From: Triatoma infestans
Taxonomy: Eukaryota; Arthropoda; Insecta; Hemiptera; Reduviidae
NCBI GenBank assembly: GCA_011037195.1
Contig: JAAEAF010003586.1
Location: 22,261-86,260, forward strand
Length of the DNA stretch: 64,000 nucleotides
Direction of reading: 5' to 3'
The position numbers and the translations under genes are program-made. Below the pieces are notes generated by a model. That model did not search any database. It worked only from the letters and a program-made list of their open reading frames with translations, and had not been told where the DNA came from. This document shows, in pieces, positions 10,497 to 20,989 of this stretch (position 1 is its first letter; each line of letters begins with the position of its first letter).

Positions 10497-10996
10497 AATC
10501 AAATTTAGTTACACCCCACCTACGCCAGGAGTAGGAAGGGACAGTCGACGTTCTTATAACTAGAGCGAGAGCAGGACAGTTTTTTTTTTTTTATACAGTT
10601 TACGACTAGTTAACAACCAGTCAGCAACCTTCTACTACATTACCATCACTCAACCAGTCTGTCTCTCTCTCTATATATAACTCTCTCGCTACCTAACTTC
10701 TATTTTACTGTAAAGCCCTTGCAGTTTGTGTGTTCTATTCATTATATAGTGTTCAGCATATCATCTTGTTTATTTATCTAAAATCCATGCTCACTAATTC
10801 TCTGTCCTTTTGACATCCATTATATTAAACTGGTCGTAAACTCTCCTGAACTGTACTGCTGACGCCTCTATTTATATGAATTGAACTGTGCTTTCTTAGT
10901 CTGGCCTAGGTGAAGACTAATTAAATTTTATTCATTTAATGTATGCATGTCCGCTCTTCGAATCCTATGAATCTTTAATGATTCGGATTCCAATTA
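10497..10996. repeat. Two LTR-like repeats, head-on
   Basis: From 10,497 to about 10,835 lies a forward copy lacking its first ~60 bp: a GCCAGGAGTAGGAAGG block, a decayed TATA region, CAACCAGTCTGTCTCT, CTTGCAGTTTGTGTGTTCTA and CATCCATTATA. From about 10,838 to 10,996 a reverse copy of the head follows, with CTATTTATATGAATTG, GGCCTAGGTGAAGA and CGGATTCCAATTACA. The whole block is mirrored at 15,792-16,300. Confidence 0.65.
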
Positions 10997-11325
10997 CATG
11001 CTGCTAAAGTTCTAATTTTGTAAAAATAAATCATTTGACTGGAAATGAGTCTTTACTGAAGGTTTTTCCCCCTCCCCCGAGTTTTGCGATGATCTAAATA
11101 AATACAGCCAGCTAGGTTCTTCCTAAACATTGTATACTAATTAACTGAACATGGCTAGATCTATTACGTTTATTTGAAACTTTTTTCCGAAAGTTCTTTG
11201 GGGGGGGGGGCTAGGAAGACATGCTCCCTCCCCCCCTTAAAGTGACGATTTATTTAGTTCTCTCAAAATATACACTCACCGGTAAAAAATTCTGGCCAAC
11301 TGAAAAATTTTGTTATTTCTATATA

Positions 11326-12811
11326 CAGGGTGACCAGAGTTATATGCTCCACCCACTTTTTTTTTAAACGTCGGGAAATTTCGAAAAAATAGAAAACACG
11401 TATTTAATCATTTTTAGTCTAGTTTATTTTCAGTGATTGATCCATTTTTTTATACCCCAATATCCCGAGATACAGCATCCAACTTTTTTTTTTCAAATGG
11501 AACATTATATTTTTTTTTGCATATTTTTATAGTAATTGAGCTCTAAAAAAAAAAAAAAACAAAAAATTTAAAATCGGTTAGGTTTTTCAAAAGTTATGGT
11601 AATTTAAAATATGAAAAACAAATTTCAGTTTAATGTCAAAATTACCTTATTTTTTCTTTAAAGAAGCTCTTCAAACTGGGCACCATCAACGGATAGGCAA
11701 GCCAAAGCTCTGGACTCCCACGCTCTGTTTGTAGCAGCACTTAGGTGGCAAAGTCAACATCTAGGCAGGCTAGAGTTATTCGACGTTCCATATCTTCGAC
11801 TGAAGTCATGGGATTAAGGTTACTGTACATTTATTTTTTAGATATCCCCACAAAAAATGCACAATTTTATGGACTGATGAATCAAAGTTTACCAACAATG
11901 GCCTTCTTAATCGTTGGAACTTTAGAATATGGGCAGAAGAAAATCCACAAGTTACCTTCGCCACACGCCATTAGGTTGTTTTTTCTACAAATGTTTGGTG
12001 TGGAGTTTGAGGAAACCAACTAATCGGCCCATACTTCTACAGAGGGAACTTAACTGGTGAAAGGTATCTAACTTTTTTAAGAGACATTTTGCCAGTTTTG
12101 CTTGAAGATGTTCCTCTAAAACGTCGGTTAGATATGTATTTTCAACAAGATGGTTGCCCGGCACATAATGCGAGAGTTGTTCGACGTTACCTGGACAGAA
12201 ATTTCCACGAAAAGTGGTTAGGAACTCATGGTCCGATCCAATGGCCACCTCGACCTCCGGACTTAACCCCAATGGACTATTTTTTGTGGGGATATCTAAA
12301 AAATAAAGTGTACAGTAACCTTAATCCCGTGGCTTCAGTCGAAGATCTGGAACGTCGAATATCTAGCCTGCCTAGATGTTGACTTTGCCACCTAAGTGCT
12401 GCTACAAACAGAGCGTGGGAGTCCAGAGCTTTGGCTTGCCTATCCGTTGATGGTGCCCAGTTTGAAGAGCTTCTTTAAAGAAAAATAAGGTAATTTTGAC
12501 ATTAAACTGAAATTTGTTTTTCATATTTTAAATTACCATAACTTTTGAAAAACCTAACCGATTTTAAATTTTTTTTTTTTAATTTTTTTAGAGGCTCAAT
12601 TACTATAAAAATATGCAAAAAAAAAATATAATGTTCCATTTGAAAAAAAAAGTTGGATGCTGTATCTCGGGATATTGGGGTATAAAAAAAATGGATCAAT
12701 CACTGAAAATAAACTAGACTAAAAATGATTAAATACGTGTTTTCTATTTTTTCGAAATTTCCCGCCGTTTAAAAAAAAAGTGGGTGGAGCATATAAACTC
12801 TGGTCACCCTG
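11326..12811 (+). mobile_element. DD41D mariner-like element with ~500-bp terminal inverted repeats
   Basis: The ends read CAGGGTGACCAGAGTT and its reverse complement, flanked on both sides by TA (11,324-11,325 and 12,812-12,813), the Tc1/mariner target duplication. The inverted repeats are not the usual ~30 bp: 11,326-11,829 is a near-perfect reverse complement of 12,309-12,811, including the 3' end of the transposase reading frame. Unique sequence is only about 480 bp. It sits in the left arm of the composite inverted repeat. The right arm carries the corresponding unoccupied site CTATATACGG at about 15,498. Confidence 0.88.
11832..12382 (+). pseudogene. DD41D mariner transposase, N-terminus missing, with stops
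   Basis: The catalytic part of a Tc1/mariner DDD transposase. After a frameshift the frame reads WTDESKFTNNG (first Asp), NRWNFRIWAEENPQVTFATRH, a stop, FSTNVWCGV, a second stop, then IGPYFYRGNLTGERYLTFL. The open part 12,089-12,382 gives YFQQDGCPAHNARVVRRYL (second Asp) and RPPDLTPMDYFLWGYLKNK (third Asp). There are 41 residues between the second and third Asp, the DD41D class. The N-terminal DNA-binding domain has been replaced by an inverted copy of the 3' end, so the protein is non-functional. Confidence 0.85.
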
Positions 12812-12812
12812 T

Positions 12813-12985
12813 ATATAGTTTTCAAATTTTTTTAATGATAAAAGGCGACTTTAACAGCTGCCAGATGATGATTTCGTAAAACTGTCAGTGTCAAAAAAAA
12901 AAAAAAGAAAAAAAAAACGGTCGCCCCGCAGTTCAATGGCTCTTGGACGCCCTGAGCCCTAGGCTTCTTGATTCTGAGCTTGCAT
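12813..12985 (+). repeat. Left arm of inverted repeat (inner segment)
   Basis: Reverse complement of 15,355-15,515: AGCTGCCAGATGATGATTTC, a poly-A run, CGGTCGCCCCGCAGTTCA, CGCCCTGAGCCCTAGG. It continues the left arm after the mariner insertion and defines the inner limit of the palindrome. Confidence 0.85.
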
Positions 12986-13994
12986 TTAATTGTAAATTCC
13001 TTGTAGTTTGTGTGTTCTAATAATCAAGCCCTAAAAAATACGGTTGTACGGCCGTTAATATAGAGATAAACAATTATCTCAACTATTCCAAGTATCCACA
13101 AAAAAAAAAAAAAAAAAAACACGTGTTACGTTAATAAATATGCAATTAGTTGGCATTTCAAATTAAACAAAATCTGGTATAAAATAATCACACAATGTTT
13201 TAATTTCTCCTAAAATAATTCGTCGTTCTTCCGCCCTCACTCTGTCTCTCTCACTCCCCCGCCTCCCACCCAATTATTCAATAAAAAACTTTTACACCCT
13301 GGAGACTTTGAAAATTTACGTACTGCCGGATTAAAACACAATTTAATTTTTTTTTTTTTTTTACCCATCTCACAATATTTTCCTCTTACAGCAAACCACA
13401 AGAGAAAATGTAAAAATATTAATTAACCTTGTTTAAAAAATTAAAACAAGTAAAATAAAAAAAAAAATAAAAAAAAATTCAATTCTTTCTTGGCGCATTC
13501 CATGGATTGTGCAAAAAAAAAAAAAAATATCACAATGAAGGAAGCTGGCAACTAAACATAAAAAAAAAGAAAAAAGGAAAAAAAAAGTGCATTTCAAATA
13601 ATAATAAAGAGTTAATCTGGTTATGATTCTAATTTTAACATGTCTGTAATGAAGCTTGTCATGCAGCTGATGATGAATGAATGAAATTGTCGCCTACAAA
13701 GTTAATAGGCAATTAAATTTTGCACTTAATTTTTATTATCATAGAGAGTAAATAAGTTTGTCTTTTTTTTTTTTTATTATTTCTTTTTTTTTTTTTTTTT
13801 TTTTTTAACCAACGAAAGAGCTTTTATTGAAATTAACAATCCTAATGTTTAAACACTCTCTTACGGCAATTTACATAATTATAATTCGACTAATTTGCTT
13901 TCAAACTTAGACTTTTTACTATATGCTTAGTTTACTTTTACTACTGTATAAAATACACTGGTAAAAAATTCCGGCCCCTTAAAAAAAAAAAAAA
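12986..13994. other. Loop of the inverted repeat: low-complexity AT-rich DNA
   Basis: Homopolymer A and T runs, a short LTR-like piece at about 12,984-13,025 (TAGTTTGTGTGTTCTA), and weak family B ends near 13,170 (AAAATCTGGTATAAAATAAT) and 13,380-13,415. No coding signature seen. Confidence 0.5.
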
Positions 13995-14972
13995 TCTGGT
14001 GTGAAACACTCACACAACTTTCTCTTACTCCAGTTCTCAAAATGATAATTGACAAATTTTATAGTTTGTGTACCAAATTTAATGAAATTCGTCGAAAACT
14101 GAAAAAACTGTTCAGTAAAAGCGCACTTCCGGTTCACTACTATTTTCTTGAAACTTGGAATTTCAGCCATCCATTTATTTCTAACTATATGTTTGGATGA
14201 TAGAATTGTATAATCAACTAGGATAGCACTTTAGATAAAAATCTAACCCTACCCCTCCCCTAAAAGTGCCCTTAAAAAGGAAATGTTTTAGATAAAAGTT
14301 GTAGATCTTTGCATGTTTAGTTTATATACGAAGTTTCATAAAAATCGTCGGAGCCATTTTTGAGAAAATTTTGAAAAAGTGAATAAATCATTTAGTAAAG
14401 GGGTAAAGTAAACGCACTTCCGGTTATCCGATTTTTTTAAACTCGGAATTTCAACAACATATTTAATTCTAATTAACATTATTTAGATGACAGAATTGTG
14501 AAATAAACTGAAATAGCACTTTAGATGAAAACCTAACCCCAAAAGTGCCCTTCAGAGCATTTTCCCGGAGAAATGTTTCAAATAAAAGTTGTAGCTCTTT
14601 GTATGTGTGGTTGATGTTTCGAGTTTAAAGAAAATCGTCGGAGCCATTTTTTAGAAAATCGCAAAAAAGTAAAAAATCTAACTAGTAAAGTGGTACTTCC
14701 GGTTGAGGAATTTTGACAGATAACGTAGTGTCAGATCCCACGGTGATGCCTAAATGGAATATCAAGTTTTAACTTTCTACGGTTTTTCGTTTTTGAGCTA
14801 TGCTGTTCACATACATACATACAACACACACACACACACACACAGACCATTTGCTAAAAACCACTTTTTTTTGGACTCAGGGGACCTCAAAACGGATATT
14901 TCCGGTGAAAACTCGATATCGAAAATTTGACACGATTACAATACTTCCTCTTACTAGGAGTAAGAGAAAGTA
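13995..14972 (+). mobile_element. Family A copy, full length, inside the loop
   Basis: Both termini are intact: the TCTGGTGTGAAACACTCACA hairpin with ACTTTCTCTTACTCC at the left, CTCTTACTAGGAGTAAGAG at the right. Both modules are present, with small deletions in the C-rich cores, and the CA microsatellite lies at about 14,822-14,845. It is one of the least decayed copies and lies between the two arms of the composite inverted repeat. Confidence 0.9.
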
Positions 14973-15354
14973 AAAAAATGACATTTAATAAATAATATTG
15001 TCCTGGTTTGTTTTCATCAGTTATTTTGTTTTGGCAATTAATCGTAATTGTTAGACTAATTTTGACTATTGCACATTACACTTGTTGTATTAAATAAATA
15101 AAAAATGTTTACTAATTTGTATTCATTTATTAAATTTGTTTTTTTTTTTTTTTATTTGCTTTAACTTCGTTTTAGCTTGTCTCTTGACTAAACAAAATTC
15201 TGCTTTCAAATGCCCCATAGTGCAGAGGATGTCGCACGTGCATTTTATTGATGACGTCCGCTCCAAATTCAGATATGCAGCCATTGCTATTGGTGTCCCT
15301 ATCAAACTCTGCGAGATGCAATGCAGCGTTACAGAGAAACAGGCTCACTATCAA
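14973..15354. other. Loop sequence, no recognised gene
   Basis: AT-rich, then a more balanced segment (15,165-15,354) with short open frames on both strands. None resembles a family I know. It could be a fragment of an exon or of an unrecognised element. Confidence 0.35.
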
Positions 15355-16797
15355 GAAACCTAGGGCTCAGGGCGTCTAAGAGCCACTGAACTGCGGGGCG
15401 ACCGTTTTTTTTTTTTTTACGAAACAGTTTTACGAAATCATCATCTGGCAGCTGTTAAAGTAGCTCATCGCTTTTTATTATTAAAAAAAATTGAAAACTA
15501 TATACGGTGTGTGTATATTTGAGTGAACTAAATAAATCGTCACTTTAAGGGGGGGGGGCATGTCTCCCTAGCCCTCCCCCCCCAAAGAACTTTCGGAAAA
15601 AGTTTCAAATAAACATAATAGATCTAGCCATGTTCAGTTAATTAGTATACAATGTTTAGGAAGAACCTAGCTGGCTGTATTTATTTAGATCATCGCAAAA
15701 CTCGGGGGGGGGAGCGGGGAAAACCTTCAGTAAAGACTCATTTCCGGTCAAATGATTTTTTTTTTTTACAAAATTAGAACTTTAGCAGCATGTAATTGGG
15801 ATCCGAATCATTAAAGATTCATAGGATCCGAAGAACGGACAAGCATACATTGAATCAATAAAATTTAGTTAGTCCTCACCTAGGCCAGAATAGGAAAGGA
15901 CAGTTCAATTCATATAAATAGAGGCGTCAGCAGTACAGTTCAGGAGAGTTTACGACCAGTTTAATATAATGGATATCAAATGGAGAGAGAATTAGTGAGC
16001 ATGGATTTTAGAGATAAATAAACAAGATGATATGCTGAACACTATATATAATGAATAGAACACACAAACTGCAAGGACTTTACAGTAAAATAGAAGTTAA
16101 GTAGCGAGAGAGTTATATATAGAGAGACAGACTGGTTGAGTGATAGTAAGGTAGTAGAAGGTTGCTGACTGGTTGTTAAATAGTCGTAAACTGTATAAAA
16201 AAAAAAAAAACTGTCCTGCTCTCGCTCTAGTTTATAAGAACGTCAACTGTCCCTTCCTACTCCTGGCCTAGGTGGGGTGTAACTAAATTTGATTCATTTA
16301 ATGTGCAATAAACAAGCTGCAGGATGATCTTAACAACATTAATTCGTGGGCAGCAGCTAACATGCTTTCCCTTAACCCAAATAAATCCAAAGCCATATTC
16401 CTCATAAACTCCACTGCTCCCTTCCCCACCCTTTTCCTCAACAACATCCCAATAAAACATTGTACTTTGAGGGAAATATAAAGAGACAGACTGGTTGTGT
16501 AATAAGAAGATAGTAAGTAATGAAAGTAATGATAAAATTTTATTCCTGTTCCGGGACATAAGTCCCTTAGGAACAATAATACAAAATACAAGTGGCCTAG
16601 TGTGTCTGGCCTTGATAATTATGTACATATCATTTGTAATTATTGATGATAATAATAATTATTGAAAATTATTTAGTCAGAATGATAAGAAAGAGGCAGG
16701 AAACTTCTAGGGGTTCGGAGAGACTTATAAGGATAAGAGGTGGTGAAAAAGACGGGACATGAAGGTATCAGTAGTGGAGGCACGACGGATAGACAAA
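15355..16797 (-). repeat. Right arm of the composite inverted repeat
   Basis: Reverse complement of 12,813-12,985 followed by 9,995-11,290, without the mariner that interrupts the left arm. Landmarks in order: CGCCCCGCAGTTC (reverse), AGCTGTTAAAG, the unoccupied CTATATACGG site, the G-rich core near 15,549, LTR-like head (15,792), LTR-like body in reverse (15,950-16,300), LINE fragment (16,300-16,466), CCGGGACATAAGTCCC, and the LINE C-terminus up to GATAGACAAAGG. Small indels separate the arms, so they have been diverging for some time. Confidence 0.88.
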
Positions 16798-16799
16798 GG

Positions 16800-16995
16800 T
16801 AGTAGAAGGTTGTTAACTAGTCGTAAACTGTATAAAAAAAAAAAAAAAAAGTCCTGCTCTCGCTCTACTTATAAGAACGTCGACTGTCCCTTCCTACTCC
16901 TGGCCTAGGTGGTGTGTAACTAAAATTTGATTCATTTAATATGCTACTCTGCTGTACGGATTTTATGAATCTTTCTTGATTCGGCTCCCATTACA
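16800..16995 (-). repeat. LTR-like repeat, 5' part (outer right end of composite)
   Basis: Mirror of 8,562-8,780. Reading leftward it starts TGTAATGGGAGCCGAATC and includes the GGCCTAGG block and a decayed TATA region (ACTTATAAGAACG). It joins the LINE C-terminus at 16,797. The outer boundary CCCATTACA is followed by CCTATTA, the same 7 bases that precede the left end at 8,557-8,563. Confidence 0.65.
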
Positions 16996-17150
16996 CCTAT
17001 TAAGAGGAAATATTGCAATGTTTTGATGTCCCCTGAATTCGATAAAAAAGTTTTTAGCGTATTGTCTGTATATATTATGTGTATTTTAGTTTTTCCCAAC
17101 GATTTTCTTTAAACTTTATATACTATTTACATATAAGTACCTTATTACTA
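16996..17150 (-). repeat. Family A/B 3'-end fragment flanking the composite
   Basis: CCTATTAAGAGGAAATATTGC is the internal half of a family A 3' hairpin, followed by a diverged GATGTCCCCTGAATTC and CCCAACGATTTTCTTTAAAC. The outer half of the hairpin is missing, cut exactly where the composite ends. Confidence 0.6.
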
Positions 17151-17777
17151 ATTTAAGCCTTGAATTAATTTAATTTTTGAATAATTACACAATACGTCTA
17201 TGGTCACTCCACTTTCGATCGTGATACCATTTAAACTAATACAGTTAGACGTAAAGCTAGCATGTAGAAAATTGGCAATAACTATTCTTTGTTTTATTAA
17301 CTATAAAATATTCAATGATACATTACTGACAAGTTAATTTAGAATAATAAAAAAGATTGTTTTTTTTTTTTGTGATGCCACAGTTGGCAATAACATCATT
17401 TTTATATGAATAAATTTGGATCGGCTCAAAAAAAAAAAAAAACGATCATTCAAAAAAAATATATATATAGGTAAATAAATCGTCATTTAGCGTTTTTTTT
17501 TTTTTTTAATTCACTAGAAACAATAAACTGAGTACAGTTTATTTGATGTACGTAGTTAATATATTTAATTTTATGACTAGAAAATGAATGGATACAATTC
17601 AGTTGAGTGTATAATTTCTTATTCTTTCTTTTTTTATAGCATTATTAAATATGAATGATTACTATTAGGTTTTTTTTTTTCTTGTTTAATTTTAGTGTTT
17701 TTTTGTATTAATAGAAGATTCTATTATACAAATCGTCATTTCAAAATGGCATCAATTAAATCTTTTTAAGAAGTTAT
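17151..17777. other. AT-rich stretch without recognisable genes
   Basis: Poly-A/T runs and low complexity. No supported feature. Confidence 0.4.
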
Positions 17778-17779
17778 TA

Positions 17780-19073
17780 CGAGGGCTGCTCTTTATATTT
17801 GTGGCCTAAGGATGAAAACACCAGCATTTAAAGACAAAATCGATTTTATTGTTTTTCAAAATATTCCCCATGAAGATGAATACAACACTTTTGCATGCGT
17901 TGGAACCAATTTTCAAAGCACTTTTTCCACTCCGATTTAGGTACTTCTAAAACATGGGTTTTGAATGCAGCAACTGCTTCTTCAGGAGTAGGAAACCGTT
18001 GTCCACGTAGTTTTTTCTTGATGTTCGGAAACAAAAAGAAATCATTAGGTGCCAAATCAGGGCTGTACGGTGGATGACCCATCAATTCAATGTTTTGCCC
18101 TGTCAAAAACTCCATTGTTTCAGCCGATCGGTGGCAGCTCGCATTGTCGTGATGCAGAATGATGCGTCTTTTCTTTGACTTTTCCCGAAGTTTCTCAAAG
18201 ACTTCTGGCAAACAAATAGTGTGTACCATTCCGAATTGACCGTCTTACGTTCCTCTAATGGCACAGTCGCCATATGACCGGTAATGCCGAAGAAACAGGC
18301 AACCATTTGCTTTGATGTGCTTCTTCCACGAACAACTTTGGTTGGGTTGGGCTCGTCTTGAAAGACCCATACGGTGGATTGCTGTTTTGTTTCAGGATCA
18401 TATGAGTATATCCATGATTCGTCACCTGTGCAGATATTATAAACTGCTTTTGATGCACCTTGAGCGAATTTCTTCAACATTTTCTTGCACCAATCAACAC
18501 GAGCATCCTTTTGTGCGTGATGTCAGGTTATGCGGTATCCAACGCGAACAAACCTTTTTCACATGCAAATGTTCATGCAAAATCTTATTGATGCTTGTCA
18601 TACTAATGCCTAAAGATGCTTCAATCTCGCGATATGTTACATGACGATCATGCTTTATTAGCTCATGCACAGCATCGACGTTTTCTGGCACAACAACCGT
18701 TGTTGGACGACCTTCACGGGATTCGTCCTGGAGTGATCGTCGGCCACGATTGAATTCGTTATACCAGTTTTTAATGGTGCTGTAAGAAGGTGCTTCATTA
18801 CCATATAAGGAATTAATTCATCTGTGCACTGTTGTCGTGTCAGGCCACGTCGAAAGTTATGAAAAATTATTGCACGAAAATGTTCACGAGTTAATTCCAT
18901 TTTCTCCTAAGATCACTTTTTCAACCTGCTATCACTAACACTAACAACAATGAAATGACAAAATGTTTTGGTTGAGGTTATGTTTAACAATGTGAAGGTT
19001 GCACTGGAAACATCAGCTGGTGCCTAGCAACAATCAGTGTTACCAAGGCCAGAAATATAAATAGCAGCCCTCG
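17780..19073 (-). mobile_element. Mariner (DD34D) element, full length
   Basis: Terminal inverted repeats CGAGGGCTGCTCTTTATATT (left) and the reverse complement of CGAGGGCTGCTATTTATATT (right) are flanked on each side by TA at 17,778-17,779 and 19,074-19,075. At 1,294 bp it has the normal size of a complete mariner. The only frame content is the broken transposase. The ends look fit for recognition if transposase came from elsewhere, so it could count as a non-autonomous substrate. Confidence 0.93.
17846..18900 (-). pseudogene. Mariner transposase, frameshifted
   Basis: Reading leftward from MELTREHFRAIIFHNFRRGL (N-terminal helix-turn-helix region, start at 18,900). A frameshift follows near 18,830. 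The second helix-turn-helix, RHVTYREIEASLGIS, and the linker motif WIPHNLT lie in the frame 18,691-18,494. The catalytic region is split over two frames: TGDESWIYSYD (first Asp) at about 18,480-18,103, and ILHHDNASCH (second Asp) with YSPDLAPNDFFLF (third Asp, 34 residues between) at 18,229-17,846, ending HGEYFEKQ. All three Asp are kept, but at least three frame breaks inactivate it. Length and the WVPHNL/YSPDL motifs match insect mariner transposases of ~345 residues. Confidence 0.93.
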
Positions 19074-19188
19074 TATCACGTCAAACTCATAAATTATGGT
19101 CAAAAATGAATATTGTTGCGACATTAAATCAGTCAGATTATGATTAGATAACTTGAAAACTATTCGCGTTGTTAAATGAAAAAAAAAA

Positions 19189-19235
19189 TCTGGTGTGAAA
19201 CACTCACACAACTTTGCGCTCACTGGTGTTAATAA
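19189..19235 (+). repeat. Family A left-end fragment
   Basis: TCTGGTGTGAAACACTCACA then ACTTTGCGCTCACTGG, where the 15-bp subterminal repeat is already decayed. It is followed by TATACAGGATGTCTTAC, which resembles a Tc1/mariner-type end, but no partner end is seen. Confidence 0.6.
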
Positions 19236-19541
19236 AATTATACAGGATGTCTTACTTCCTAATGGCCAAAATCTTGGGGGTTGGAGGGAGAATCAATTGT
19301 ACAGTTCAAATGAAACAAAAAAATCCTTTCGTTCAGAAAATATTTCACATTTTGTATTTTTAAAACTTTTTACTATCTTACCGCTATAAAATTTCTAATA
19401 ATTTCAGATATGCTGAGGCTATAACAAAAATACGATTTGTACCATTCCGAAAGAGCATTAGATTTCCTGTCTGAAAAGATTGTTTTCAATCTTCCGTGTC
19501 GTTTAAAAAGTAGGCGAATATTAGTTCAAATAATTATTAAC

Positions 19542-20302
19542 TCCTGAGAGATCAGCTCAAGGCTGGTGTGGGATTGCCTAGGCATATTCAGGGAAATTAG
19601 TAGCCGTAATAAGGTTTTCCTGGTTTGGGTAACCGGGGACGAGTCGGGTCATAGGGGCAGTGAGGCGGCAGATTGCCTAGCCCGGGAGGGTTCCATGAGA
19701 ACCCTCATCGGACATGAACCGATCTGCGGCATTGCAAGGTGCCTCAGGGAGTGCATCCATCAGAACATGGATGCACAATCGATCACGGAATATGGTGGGC
19801 TAGAACCTAGGCCAAAGGCTGGCCGAAAACGTTTATTCATAGCTACTCGCCCAGGCTAATTGTGGAATTACTCCAACTAGGTCGGATGGCCATAAGGGTA
19901 GCCATAGTCCTCACTGGCCATTGCAGATTTAATAAGCATATGCATCGCATGGGCCTGTCAATGGATAGCCTGTGCAGGAAGAAGAGGAAACAATACTGCA
20001 CGTACTGTGTCAGTGCTAGGGGCTCGTATGGTTGAGGTTTCGCCTCTTTGGAAGGGAGAAGCTAACGCCTGCAAGCCTCACCCAGAGGCCTCTCTCGGGA
20101 CTATGAAATCTAATAAAGTAGATAGGACTCAAGAGGCTGCTCTGATTAGAAGTGCTCTGAACCGACCACCTAGGAGCCTCCCCGGACTCTAAAGTTCAGA
20201 TAAAGAACAGGACCGGAGAGGGGACTCCAAATTATCGGTTGCCACAATAGACCCTTGGTCGCGGTGGCCTAGGGGAAGAGCCAACCCCCCCCCATAGAAT
20301 CT
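19542..20302 (+). pseudogene. LOA/I-like LINE fragment: RNase H and C-terminus
   Basis: It begins in the RNase H domain (RLVWDCLGIFREISSRNKVF, then VTGDESGHRGSEAADCLAREGS, where the conserved block is VPGH.G..GNE.AD.LAREGS). It continues, after frame changes, through LTGHCRFNKHMHRMGL and a decayed zinc motif (EEETILHVLCQC). The nucleotide tail GGTGGCCTAGGGGAAGAGCC followed by ATAGAATCTAAACC matches the tail of the reverse copy at 55.6 kb. RT and endonuclease are missing. Mutations include GH to GD in the RNase H motif and several frameshifts. Confidence 0.8.
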
Positions 20303-20769
20303 AAACCAGTTCAAATAGTTGAAAATTTCAAAAAAATCCCTACAATTCGTATAAATTTCACAAAAAACTTTTTCGTCTAATGGACTTTTAAATGTTAGAA
20401 AACTTGGTTCAAATTGAAATTTTTTAAGGAGGGAAGGGAATAAATCACATCTCGTAAATAAAACAATGACTTCTTTTATTTCACAAAAACCAAATAAGAA
20501 ACGCTGGGCACCCATCTATCTGGAACCATGAATTCATTCTTAGCGCCCAATGTGACGTTTTACAATGCAGTAGGTAGTTCGCATTGAAAGAGATGTAGGA
20601 ACGCCTTCAGTATTACATCTCCCGGTCTGAAATTACAATTGGCTGTAGAATATATTAGTCTATTATTCCATACCACACGTTCACTTTGAACTGTTATTGA
20701 TTGTTAAATTGTCTCACGGCGTGATGATGCGAACGCGTTCCATCATGTCCTTAACGCTTCTGTTCCCCC
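20303..20769. other. AT-rich stretch, no recognised gene
   Basis: Short open frames only. Nothing recognisable. Confidence 0.35.
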
Positions 20770-20985
20770 GAGAATTTCCAAAAAATTAATTTTCCCGGGT
20801 AAATGTTGTGGGAGGGATGGGGTTATTCCTCTGAAGTTCTATCTTAATTGATTCTACCATCTAGACAGAATTAATTAGAAATAAGAGAAAGTCAACAAGA
20901 GAAATTGATTGTTAAAAATTCCGAGTTTCAAGCCCTTATTTGGTTATACTAACTATAAAATTTGTCAATTATAACTTTGTAAATA
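20770..20985 (-). repeat. Family A/B fragment
   Basis: Diverged module with GGGAGGGATGGGGTTATTCC, ATTCCGAGTTTCAAG and AACTATAAAATTTGTCAATT, in the order expected for a reverse copy. It is interrupted by the LINE fragment that begins near 20,990. Confidence 0.6.
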
Positions 20986-20989
20986 ATTA

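Larger units (their letters stand above)
9995..11290 (+). repeat. Left arm of ~1.3-kb inverted repeat (outer segment)
   Basis: This segment matches 15,520-16,797 in reverse complement over its whole length, with scattered point differences: the LINE C-terminus, LINE 3' flank, inverted LINE fragment, LTR-like pair, and a C-rich/G-rich core ending GTGACGATTTATTTAGTTC. The match continues beyond a mariner insertion at 12,813-12,985. Confidence 0.88.

Noticed and set aside
13740..13806. Long T-runs as polyadenylation or terminator signals
   Set aside because: Homopolymer runs are everywhere in this AT-rich sequence and do not line up with any gene.
19236..19300. TATACAGGATGTCTTAC as the end of another Tc1/mariner element
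   Set aside because: It resembles such ends, but no matching inverted end or transposase remnant was found within several kb.
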